Shown here: positions 53,684-63,326 of the stretch, piece by piece
How positions within the stretch are numbered: the first letter of the stretch is position 1
How the letters are laid out: each line of letters opens with the position of its first letter
Source: Pyropia yezoensis
Lineage: Eukaryota; Rhodophyta; Bangiophyceae; Bangiales; Bangiaceae
NCBI GenBank assembly: GCA_009829735.1
Contig: CM020619.1
Span: forward strand, 27,058,063 to 27,122,062
DNA length: 64,000 nt
Reading direction: 5' to 3'
Position numbers and translations under genes: made by a program
Notes under the pieces: model-generated
The model's input: only the letters and a program-made list of their open reading frames with translations
Told to the model about the DNA's origin: nothing
Database searches by the model: none

Positions 53684-54319
53684 TACTACGCATGTATCAA
53701 ATCAAGGGTATACACGATACACATGGCGGAATTCCGTACAGAGGGCATATGCTCTCTTTGGTGGGAAGTGGGTATCCAAGAGTATCTGTGATACACTTTC
53801 CTAGATTCCCAAGGGTATTAAGAAAGTACACAATGAAATACCAATGTGCCCACTGACCACATTAACTTGCGTAGTTACCCCAACATTGTACTGTTATGAC
53901 CCAGACGAGTACAAAGAACGCCGTTGTCTCTCATGATGCAAGACTTCTGATTGGCTGTAGGCATCAGATTGCGCACTGCTCATCGGAAATGGCTGGCTCG
54001 ATGCGTTCCACTGTGGTTTTTTCACGATACTCCCGTCTTCTTTGATGAAGTCAGTCGTCCTTAAGGGTATCAGTACACTCGGATGGTCCGTGCTTAGTCA
54101 TACGTACGCCTAATCTGGAGCAAGGGTATATACCCTTGGGCAATACGCTGTTGTTTCCCTCCCCGCTTCGTACACTTGGCTCAGCCACGGTCCACTGTCA
54201 GCTTCATACACTCCGTGACGTGAGACCCTCCGATACGATACACATGGCGAAATCTGATACCCTTGAACAGCCCTGGTGCAAACCAGCCTCCCGGTCAACC
54301 TACTTGCAGCCCGTGCAGG

Positions 54320-54774
54320 TATTGCAGTTATCCGAATTTTGTCCCATGTGGACAAGAGCAAGATCAAGTGTACAAGAGCAAGGGCCAATCGCATGCTCGC
54401 AGCGGAGGGCTGTCCAATGGCGTGCTGCAACACGTCTGTCGGAAGAACCTGATGATTGGCGATGGCCACAACTGCTCTCGCAACGAACGCTGGTTGGTCA
54501 AAACACTCTTGTTTCTTCATCGGATCTCGCCGGTTGGCCCTTTATCTCAGGTCATCTCTGTCAAGAACAGTCCGAAGCGCTCAGCCGGTGCTTGTTCTGC
54601 CCTCGAAGTGGTCAGAAATCCCGAGAGAACCCCCGATCACACTGTTCGTACAACAACGGACCCTCATGCAGAGCAGTCATTGGCCAGAGAGGCAGCATCT
54701 GAGTCATACCATTGGTCAAACACAGTTTGCTCTTGCTCTTGTCCACGTAGGACAAAATTGGGAGAACTGCAATA
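54320..54774. mobile_element. ~455-bp MITE-like inverted-repeat element
   Basis: 54320-54360 (tattgcagttatccgaat...) and the reverse complement of 54730-54774 (tattgcagttctcccaat...) match over about 40 bases, both including attttgtcc and gtggacaagagcaag. No coding capacity; the inside holds ordinary mixed sequence. The element class is uncertain. Confidence 0.7.
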
Positions 54775-55344
54775 GGTGTGTACAAGCAGCGTTTGTCCTG
54801 TGTGTACAGTACTACTCGCGCGCTCCCAAGGCTCGTGCACTCCCTGTTCTGACCCAGCTGCCCCGCCTGCCCCGCAGTGCGCCCGGTGCGCTCGGTACAG
54901 GGTCGTTGCGGTGGCCGCATCCCCCCCCCATTGCCGACCACTACTCAAGGTCGGTCTGCCCGCCGTCCCGGCCGCGGTGGTCATCCCCCCCCCCCCCAAG
55001 CCGACGATGTTACGGCGCCCCTGATTGTCACCCCGCGTCGCTCCGTGCCAGGCTGGGGCGGTGGGACCCGCGGGTGGCTCGCCGGCCGCACCCCGACTGG
55101 ATGTATGGTACGCCGGGGGCACATCCTTCCGCGCCTGGCGTTGTTCTCCTAGCGGGGCATTCTTTCGGGATTTGCGGAACGCTTCTCTTTGCGCCTCGCT
55201 CTTTTATCATGCTGTCGTTTTCCCCGTTGCGCTGGCCGTGTGGATGCTGACCCAGCCAGTTTTGCCTTGCGTCGTCTCGGGTGCACGCTAGCGACCGCTT
55301 ACTCTCCTCAACCTGTTTCTCTTCCCCATGGTTGTGCGGGACAG
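54775..55344. other. upstream region of the adaptor mu gene
   Basis: Contains a C run near 54987-54997 and a pyrimidine-rich tract (about 55300-55330) ending in gggacag, a plausible 3' splice site at 55344. The first coding exon of the mu gene, perhaps only its first codon or two, should lie here, but cannot be fixed. Confidence 0.4.
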
Positions 55345-57534
55345 GCGTCGTCCATTCTCATTGCCGACGCCCGCGGCGGCATCTTGATCCACCGGACGTA
55401 CAAACCGCACGTACCCCCCACGGCGGTGGATGAGTTTCTCGCGCTCCTCACGACCCCGGACTATTGTGGAGGCGAGGCGGATGCCCCTCCGCCCCCACCA
55501 CCCGCCTTGGACGCGTCTTCGGCACTCCCCCCCGTTGTGTACCTGCCCCAGTCTCGCTGCACGGCAGTTTTTATCCGCCATAACCAGATGGTCTGGGCCG
55601 CATTCGCGCGCTCCAACGTCAACGCCGCGGTGCTCATTGCCTTCCTCTACTCTCTGTTGGACGTTCTCGCCGCGTATGTCCCTGCGCATTCGCCGTCGCC
55701 GCTGGTGGCGGGCGTCACGTCGGCGACGAAGAAGAAGAGGGGCAGTAGCCCGAGCGACACATCAGTGGTAACCCCCGCGCTGGTGCGCTCTCAGTTCGTG
55801 CTTGTGTACGCGCTGCTGGACGAAATGATGGATGGAGGGGTGGTGCAGGTGACCACCCCTTCCACCCTCACCGCGTTTGTGTCATTGCGCGGCTCCAAGA
55901 CGCTTCGGTCCACGGGAAGTGCCACCAATGCGGCGGCGGCTGCGGCGGCGGTGGCTTCGGTCACATCAACCGTACCGTGGCGGCCAGCGGGCATTGTGCA
56001 CGCGCGCAATGAGGTATTTCTGGACGTTGTGGAAACCCTGCACGTTGAGGTGACGGCCGACGGGACCGTGACGGCTGCTCACATTTATGGCGCGGTGCGT
56101 GTCAAACCCTACCTCAGCGGAGTCCCCGACCTCAAGCTGGGGCTTGCCGAGAACGTTGTGTTTGCGACGCTCGCCGCCTCTTCGGTCGACCACCCCGATG
56201 CTGCTGTCACCAACAGTGGCGTATCGGGAAATCGTTCTGACCGGGTGCTGTTGGAGGACGTGAACTTCCATCAGTGCGTGCGGCTTGCCCGCTTCGCCTC
56301 TGAAGGCATTATCACGTTTGTTCCGCCCGACAGCGAGTTCAACCTCCTCACATATCGCATCCCCGCCGTCTCGCGCACGGTGGTACCCGTGTCCGTGTCT
56401 GCATTGGTGGACGACACGTCCTCGGTTACGTTCGTGTCGTATCACGCACGGGTGACCGCGGCCTCCCCCGGCGGTGCGCTGCCCGAGGGCATGCACGTTG
56501 CTGCGTTGACCCTGAGCCTGCCCGCCCCTGCTGACGCTGACACTCCCCGCTTCAAAGCGTCGGCAGGCAAGGCGCGTTACGTGCCTACTGAGGACGCGGT
56601 GGCGTGGAAGGTCACCAAGCTACGACCGGGGGGGGAGGTGACCCTCCGCGGCCGCGTTGGCCTGCCCAGCGTGACCGTTCGGTCTAATGGAGACGCGTCT
56701 GGCGGCGGCGGGGGTGGTGCTGGTGGCGGCGGCGGTGGTCGCTCGTGGCGGCCCCGGAGCCGGAGCCGCTCCAGCGAGCGCCGAGTGGCTGTTGCGGCAC
56801 CGGCGGCTGGGGAAGGGTTGGCCCCAGGAGGTAGCGTTGATCGAGGGGTGGGCGTGACTGCACGGCGGTCTGTGGGCGTGGGCTTTGATGTAGCGGGGCT
56901 GGCGCTGTCGGGTCTGAAGGTGCGCTTCCTCACTGTGGCAAAAACCATTCGCACACGCGACACCCAAGTTGGGGCGGTGCACAAGGGCTGCCTCCCGTGT
57001 CGGGGGAACCGGAAGAAGTGCAAGTCGCACACACTCTGTCCCTGGTGTGGGGCAATCCCCCCACTAACAAACAAGAAGATGGTGTGTGGGCCAACAGTTT
57101 CTTGGTCGGGACGGGGAAGCGATGCCAAGCCCCGCTGTCCCTCCCCTTATCCCCCCAGGGTCCCCTCAGAATCTCGCCACTCAGAATCTCCCACCCCAGC
57201 ACCTGCCCACCGGGCCACACGAAAATTCAAGACGATAAATGCAGAAAACCCTCAAATTCAAGTTGGATTTACTACTAAGCTAACTATCCCAAACTTAGGA
57301 AATATGGACCCAAATGCAGAGGGAGGAACGGGTCAGGCTAGTGGCCTGCCGCCCCTTGCATGGCACGTGATGCCCCCCTACCTGGGGGTCACTACTGCCA
57401 CACTCCCCTCTCCTCAGTTCCGACCGACCCGGTCGGCCCTGCGAGGGGGCGTAGAAATGCACATCGCTCTTGAAGCAGGCATGGTGCACACGGCCGTGAG
57501 TTGTGTGTCGGACTCATCGAACGCGTATGTGTAG
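55345..57534 (+). CDS. AP-1-type clathrin adaptor mu subunit with a repeat-derived C-terminus
   Basis: Medium chain of a clathrin adaptor (closest by eye to AP-1), which sorts cargo at trans-Golgi/endosome membranes. The exon starting after ACAG opens with ASSILIADARGGILIHRTYK, the longin-like N-domain; VFIRHNQMVWAAFARSN and FVLVYALLDEMMDGG follow. The mu-homology domain has VPWRPAGIVHARNEVFLDVVE, YLSGVPDLKLGL, EDVNFHQCVRLARFASEG and FVPPDSEFNLLTYRI. An unusual Gly-rich/RS insert (about 56690-56880) precedes GLALSGLKVRFLTV. There, at about 56934, similarity stops where the family continues to a conserved GYxxxPWVRY end. From that base the ORF reads through dispersed repeat copy C to TAG 57534. 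Either the last residues are lost or a GT at 56935 begins an intron and the true last exon is elsewhere. Confidence 0.88.
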   Translation, partial: ASSILIADARGGILIHRTYKPHVPPTAVDEFLALLTTPDYCGGEADAPPPPPPALDASSALPPVVYLPQSRCTAVFIRHNQMVWAAFARSNVNAAVLIAFLYSLLDVLAAYVPAHSPSPLVAGVTSATKKKRGSSPSDTSVVTPALVRSQFVLVYALLDEMMDGGVVQVTTPSTLTAFVSLRGSKTLRSTGSATNAAAAAAAVASVTSTVPWRPAGIVHARNEVFLDVVETLHVEVTADGTVTAAHIYGAVRVKPYLSGVPDLKLGLAENVVFATLAASSVDHPDAAVTNSGVSGNRSDRVLLEDVNFHQCVRLARFASEGIITFVPPDSEFNLLTYRIPAVSRTVVPVSVSALVDDTSSVTFVSYHARVTAASPGGALPEGMHVAALTLSLPAPADADTPRFKASAGKARYVPTEDAVAWKVTKLRPGGEVTLRGRVGLPSVTVRSNGDASGGGGGGAGGGGGGRSWRPRSRSRSSERRVAVAAPAAGEGLAPGGSVDRGVGVTARRSVGVGFDVAGLALSGLKVRFLTVAKTIRTRDTQVGAVHKGCLPCRGNRKKCKSHTLCPWCGAIPPLTNKKMVCGPTVSWSGRGSDAKPRCPSPYPPRVPSESRHSESPTPAPAHRATRKFKTINAENPQIQVGFTTKLTIPNLGNMDPNAEGGTGQASGLPPLAWHVMPPYLGVTTATLPSPQFRPTRSALRGGVEMHIALEAGMVHTAVSCVSDSSNAYV
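56934..57454 (+). repeat. dispersed repeat, copy C
   Basis: About 520 bp matching the reverse complement of 20475-20993, starting tgtggcaaaaacca and ending near the gaccgacccggtcgg segment. Its core 57244-57403 also matches 16781-16938. Its frame is open and joined to the adaptor gene. It reads CLPCRGNRKKCKSHTLCPWC, a paired-cysteine pattern also present in copy B. Confidence 0.9.
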
Positions 57535-59179
57535 TCTTTCAAACGTTTGTTTGGCCGCTGTGAGCTCGTGCGCGAAATGCATTAACTAGATGCACTTGTG
57601 ACTTTCGACAGTACACTGATTAGAGCGGCTTGTTTCTAACTGTGTTCAATTGCACGATCGCGCCTGTCACATGCCATTCTGCGTGCTGACATGGACTTCT
57701 TCGTCCAATGAGCGCATGTATCTGCTTGGCTCTTATTGTGACAGTCGCCACCCGTGACTTCTGTCGGGATATTGCGGGAGGGAGGGTCGAGTCCGAGATA
57801 TACCGCTCTGAGGCTCATGAGGGGCACCCCCCCTCCCAGACGCTCGCAATGGGGGTCGGCGGCGGTTGAACCCGCCGCGCGAGCGCGCGCGGGCCCCCCC
57901 CGGCCGCGAGCGCGCGCGAAGCGCGCCCCCCCCCCCCCCCCCCCCCCCCCCTTTGTTTTCGCAGTTCATATTCGCGAGTTCACTGTGAAAACACCGATGC
58001 GCAATTCCTAACTCCCTCCTTTCTTCCCCGGCGCTCGCCTCATTGCTACTATCCCCGTTGCACAAATCTCCCACATCCACCGACACCCCCCCACCCCCCC
58101 AACCTTCCCAATCCGTTCGCCCCCCTCCCCCTCACCCCAATTTATTGACATTGCCACACGCGTCTTCTCCCCAGAGATCCTCTCCACGGCCGGCCGACGG
58201 CGCACGTGCCGACGCATGGTCGGTGGTGTCCGCCCCCTCCGCCAGTTCCGTGCCCGTTCGGATGAGAGTGGAGCGGCCGGCCGCCGACGTTGCAGTGCGC
58301 GGTAGATGGGCGCCGGTAGCCCGCCGCATGATAGTCGCGAGCGAGGAGGGCTGTTGTCGCTGCGGCGGGGTCGACGGAGGGGGGGAGGCCCCTCACCGTC
58401 CTTAACGAGCACTCTTGTGCAGGGGGGGGGCGGGGGGGTCGTGGAGTGGATCGTCGCCCAAGAGGGTCGCGTGATGGCCACGGCTAGACAAACGGAAGAA
58501 AATCAGGGCGAGGAGGGGACTCTGTGGTTGGGGCGGTGGGGGGGGGGGTTGGCTAGGGGAGGTATGGGAGATGGTCAGGTGGGAACTGCCGCCGCCACGC
58601 CACTGCTACCCGTGGGGACCTGGAAGCAGAGAGACGGGAGCGGGCGGTTCATGTGTGGGGGGGGCGGGGGAGGGGAGCCGCTGACGACGGTGACGCAGCC
58701 AGCTGGCCGGCCGCCTGTGAAGATACGCGCCGGCCACCCGTCGTGCCGCCAGGAAGGATGGCCACGGTCCTGCGGCGGGGGGGGGGGGGCGAACCCGCTC
58801 CAAGCCGCAGCCGGCGCGCCGGCAGAGGGCGGGGCTCGCCCGAGGCGGCGTCTGGGGCCGCAAGGGGGGCGGTGGCCGAGCCAAGCCCGCGGCGGTCAAT
58901 CCCTTGGCACCCCACCCTGCCTGAGATGAGCGGACCTCGCTGCGAGGAGGGGAGATAAGAGCGGCGGGCGACAGCCGTTCCTCCCTTTCTCCCCATCCAG
59001 GCATTGAGACCACTGTGGTTGCTCTTAAGGCAGATGCTCTCTGTTACCCCTTCCCCCAGCATCCCTTCATCCTCCTCCACTACATCGTTCTCAGCCACAC
59101 TCTGTTTGTTCTCCGGGGTCGGAGGGCACCCCGACGTACGAGCAAGTCCCCGTCGGCTCGCCCCAGGAGCACCCTCGTC
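57535..59179. other. intergenic with 26-base C run
   Basis: Mixed sequence to 57830, then CG-rich DNA and an uninterrupted C26 run (57926-57951). From 58400 to 58900 several G runs. Open frames are low-complexity. The leader of the secreted-protein gene lies at its right end. Confidence 0.5.
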
Positions 59180-61478
59180 ATGGGGTATGCAGGCCGTAGG
59201 GTCGCCGCTGTCGCGGCTGCCGCTGCCGCCGTCACCATCGTTGCCGGCGGGGCCCTCCGCGGGGCATTTGCGCAGGGGGTGGTGGCATTTCCGGAATGCC
59301 CCACCGGCGCATCGATTTCCTTGACGTCTGCGACGACCGCCTATACGTCCGCCGCCATGGGCTGGGGCCGCAAGGAAGACCTCATTAATGAGCAGGGGGA
59401 ATCATTTGTGTACCGTGGGTGGGAGCCCGGCTTCCCCGGCGAGGTCAGCGTCGCCGTTTCGTGGGGCACCCCTGTCCCGGCGAGCCACATCCTCGTTGCA
59501 CGGGACCCGTCCAGACCCACCGGCGGTACCGTGACTCTAGAGGCGGCCGGCGTGACGTACGCGGTGGCGATGGCGGGGCAGGGCGGGTGGGTTGTGACGG
59601 CGCTGCCGGCGGGGACCGCCCTCCAGTCGTTTACGATTGGGCGGTCGGACGAGACGTCCAACGTCATGGAGGTGGCGGTCTGTGTGGGAGACGGGGCTGT
59701 TGGAGGCACAGGCGAGGACGGCGGCGGAACGCCGACGCCGACGCCCCCCGCCCCGCCCGTCACCGGCGAGGACGGTAGCGGCAGCCCCAGCTCCCCAGCG
59801 TGCTCTCCCACACTCGTAGACTCTTTTGGCGACGCCCCCCCACCGGCCGACACGGACCGGAGCCTCGCCGCGTGGCAGGCCGTCGACGCCTACTATACCT
59901 CTCCGGCCGGGCCGGTCAATGTGGGGGACCTGTGCCCCCAGGCGGTGCACGACACATACTGGGTACGTGGGGAGGACGGGCGGGTGTACCCGACGTGGCA
60001 CCCGCCGGGGGCCACGTCGGGCGGGCAGCCCTGCGCGTTTGGCCACGAGCACGGGGAGGACCCACGGGGGGCGGACCTGTACTGCCTTTCCCGGGGGCTC
60101 CCCTTCGGCCTCACCCACACCGCCAATGGGATTTCACGGGCCGAGGACCACGTGGGCCATAAGGTCACCGCGCGCAACCAGTTTGAGATGGTCGTCGGGA
60201 ACACCTTTTCTTCCAACTCCGCGCCGCTGTCGCTCACCGGCATCACCTGCTCGTGGCTGTCCAAGCTGCACCAGGGCACCCACAGCAACGATGCTTTGGG
60301 CGAGAATGCCCACGAGTACTTTCTCAGGTACGTACATACGGTTCCGGGCGAAAGGGGGGGCAAGCAGCGAGCGAGAGGGGGAGCGGGGGGCAGGTGCACC
60401 GATGGGTGCCCTTGGAATGTATGTGGGGGGGGGGCGGGGGGGTGGGGGGTCGGCTCGCTCTGCGTCCAAACTCGTCGGTGGGCGGCTCACTGACGGCCCC
60501 GGTCCCTTCGTCCTCTAACCCCATGCTTTGTTTTTCTTTTTTGTTTTTGTTCTTTTTGTGCTCCCGTTACTGCTGACCCCCCCTTGGACCCGTCGACACA
60601 GCATTGACTGCGATGACGGCACGGTGCTGGTGCTCAAGCAGCTGGCCGTCTTTGGCGCGCCCAGCACGGTCACCACCACCTGCGGCGGAGAGCGGGATGA
60701 GGCGACGGGGGTAGCGGCGGCGTCTGGGGTGGTGCTCTCCGAGTATGGGGACGGCAAGCGGGAGTTCCGCTGCGCCGCGACGGCGCTCTTCTCCGGCGCC
60801 CAAGATCCCATTTACGAGCTGTGGAAGACGATGGACGTGCCGCAGCCGGTCCTCGGGGGCGGCGGATACTCCTACTCCCCCTACTACATGGTCCTCAACC
60901 CGGCGCGATACTACATTGACAGCTGGCAGTCCACGACGGGCCTGTCGGGCCCCGCCGTCCACACCGTCGACCTCTGCTACCCTGACACGGCGGCCTACCA
61001 GGCGGTTACGGCGCCGGCGGGGGGGGGCGATTTTCCGGAAGTGTGCACCACCCTGCCCGCCGCCCTCGGCGCGGTGGCCCCGGCCGACCGGTGGCGGTCG
61101 CCGCTCAGTCCCTTTGTCGGCGACCGCCGCGGGGTGCACCCCAAAAAGGTGCAGCTGTTCAACGCCGACGGCCCGGCCGAAGAGCTGGGGGGCAGCCCCA
61201 ATGGCAACCTCGGGACGATCTTTTGTACAGACGCCCTTGGCCGCAGCCCGACGGCAGTGCCGGCCGGCGGCGGGTGTGGGGCGGTGGGCAAGTATACCCA
61301 GATGGTGGGGGCGGTCCGCAACGGGTGGACTGAGCAGGGCCCGGCGGAGACGGGCGAAATTGGAGGGTCGGCGGTGGGGGCGGGGTCGGACGGGGCGGGG
61401 GGGCTCACTGCCCCGGGGCCTGGCCTCGAGTGGGCCGTCTACCCGGAGCCGGGGTCGGGGGTGGTAGTGCCAAACTGA
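59180..61478 (+). CDS. secreted two-domain protein, two exons, function unknown
   Basis: Exon 1 is 59180-60327 and exon 2 60602-61478, joined in phase (CTCAG|C gives Leu-Ser) to 674 residues. The intron has GTACGT at 60328 and a pyrimidine-rich end to CGACACAG at 60601. ATG 59180 opens a signal peptide (basic start, Ala/Val core, cleavage likely near GAFAQG). Domain 1 is beta-rich by pattern, to about residue 175 (VVAFPECPTGASISL...EVAVCVGDG). A Thr/Pro/Gly linker follows. Domain 2 has conserved-looking Cys and the cluster YPTWHPPG, CAFGHEHGEDPRG, then YSYSPYYMVLNPARYYIDSW and further Cys. His and Glu spacing in HEHGEDP suggests metal or substrate binding, but the family was not recognised. 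Likely extracellular or cell-wall located. The stop is at 61476-61478. Confidence 0.82.
60328..60601 (+). other. spliceosomal intron of the secreted-protein gene
   Basis: 274 bases, GTACGTACAT at the 5' end, a T-rich tract (tttttcttttttgtttttg, about 60531-60550) and ACAG at the 3' end. Splicing joins the two coding halves in frame. It is the clearest intron in the window. Confidence 0.85.
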
Positions 61479-62231
61479 GAGGAAGGTGGTTGGGGGGGCG
61501 GGAGGGAGGGAGGAGGGGGGGGGGGGGCTTGGGGACAGAAGGGACAGAGCGAGTTAGCGGCCCCCCTTGGAGCGACAGGGAGCGCGAGGGTCCCCCTGGA
61601 CCTTGCGAGCGAGCGTCCGTCCATCACTCTTTTCATCCCCACGCCCGCGCACGGTCAGCCGCTGTCGGCGCCGTCTGTGCGAGGCGCGGCCTCCCTCACC
61701 CGTACGGGGCGACGCCTCCCGGCATCGTAGGGGAACAACAGACAAGCGACACAGCCCCCTCCTCCCCCCCCGCCGCCTCTCACGACCGCCCCCCCCTCGC
61801 GGAAAGGTCGGCCGGCCAACTGCGGATCCGACGCACGGTGAACCCGTGCACGCGCCGTGCTAGTGTGGGAGCGAGCGGCAGGGGACGCGCCGGGGCCGCT
61901 GCCGGCGTGGCCGGTCACGCTGGACACGCTCGTCGGGGCCGGGCGCGCGCCACCCCCGTTCTACGGGACGCTAGCGAGCGGCCCGATGACGGCTGCCTGT
62001 CGGCATCTGATATAGTGCGTCCCGTAAAAAGTGGACGTGCACATGTCGTGATCACGTCAAATATGGGCCACGGGACCAATCAAACCCACACTGCACGACC
62101 CGTGTACGTCCCAAACCCACACTGCACGACCTGTGCACGTCCACTTTTTTCGGAACGCACATTACCTCCACCGCCACCGCCACCACCATCACACCGCAGT
62201 AGCGGTGACCGCCCACCACACCGCAGGCCGT

Positions 62232-62267
<36 letters not shown>

Positions 62268-63326
62268 CGCCCAGCCGGCCACCCGCGCAGCGGAGGTAGC
62301 CGCCGCGGCGTGTGAGCGAAAGGAAAGGGCAAAGAAAATCGCGCTTACGCGCAATAGAGGCACTTGCAAGAATCACATCCTGTCACGAAAAATCGCATTT
62401 CTCTTCGCAGCCTGCCCCCCCCCATCGAGCCTGGTGGACACCACTGGTAGCGGCTCGGTGCATCCCCGCGTGACGTACGGCACACCATCGTCCTCAACCG
62501 AGTGTGCGCTTTGCGTCTATGTGTGTTTTTAATGCAAACATTGAAAGCTCGCAACGTAGCGGTGTCACCTGGGCATCATCCAAGCTACCCACGTGGTTGT
62601 CGCTTGCTGCATGATCTTACCATCATCAGCACCTACGAACAGAAGTACGCATCCCGCCCCCCTCACAGCCTGGACAAGAACAGGGAGCAGGCACTTGCTC
62701 AGCCAAAACTATAGCTTTGTGTCCCTGTGAGGCTCGGAGGGCACGAAAGTCCCGCTACCGACATCACAACATGGATCCAGGGCCAGGATGTTGCTCAGTG
62801 TCGGACCAGTCCCCCCGAGTATGTAGCTACAAAAAGAGGTGTACAATCGAAGCGATGAGCACTTCTCTCTCTTCCAGTGCCTTCCAGAAGATCCCAGTGT
62901 TGACTCTGGCGAGAAAAAAACCGGAGATCGGAGCACGCCTAGGGCTTCGGGTCGAGAGGGCAGGACGGTGAGCTATCGACTACCACTTGCCACGCATAGC
63001 GGAGCCGGTTACGTCGCCGTTTCGAGTCGGAGACCCGATTTTTTCTTCGTTTCGCATGGAGGGAGGTCCACTGGCCCTTCTAGGACTGTGTTGCGCAAAG
63101 GGAAGGATAGATCATCCACCAACGACTAGCGGTTCATTGACGCCTTATAGCATGATTGAAGTCGATTGTGCACGTCGCTGCGGAGCCTGAAGTACATGCT
63201 GTACACTACGAAGAGTCGAAGCACAGCAAAAGAATGACAAATCGTCCAACTCTGGCACAGTCATGACGCACAACAACGCAAACGATCCGCACTCGTACTC
63301 AACAGACATGCTCATGAGAGCATGTC
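61479..63326. other. intergenic with a small inverted-repeat element
   Basis: G runs near 61490-61530. From 62026 to 62149 a ~125-bp element has arms AAAAAGTGGACGTGCAC and its inverse, with cccacactgcacgacc repeated twice inside. A GGC trinucleotide run lies at about 62230-62262. From 62300 to 63320 composition is balanced and no gene is recognised. Confidence 0.55.
62026..62149. repeat. small inverted-repeat element
   Basis: 17-bp perfect arms (62026-62042 and 62133-62149) extend imperfectly to about 24 bp. Between them cccacactgcacgacc occurs as two direct copies about 31 bp apart. Possibly a foldback remnant. Confidence 0.7.
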
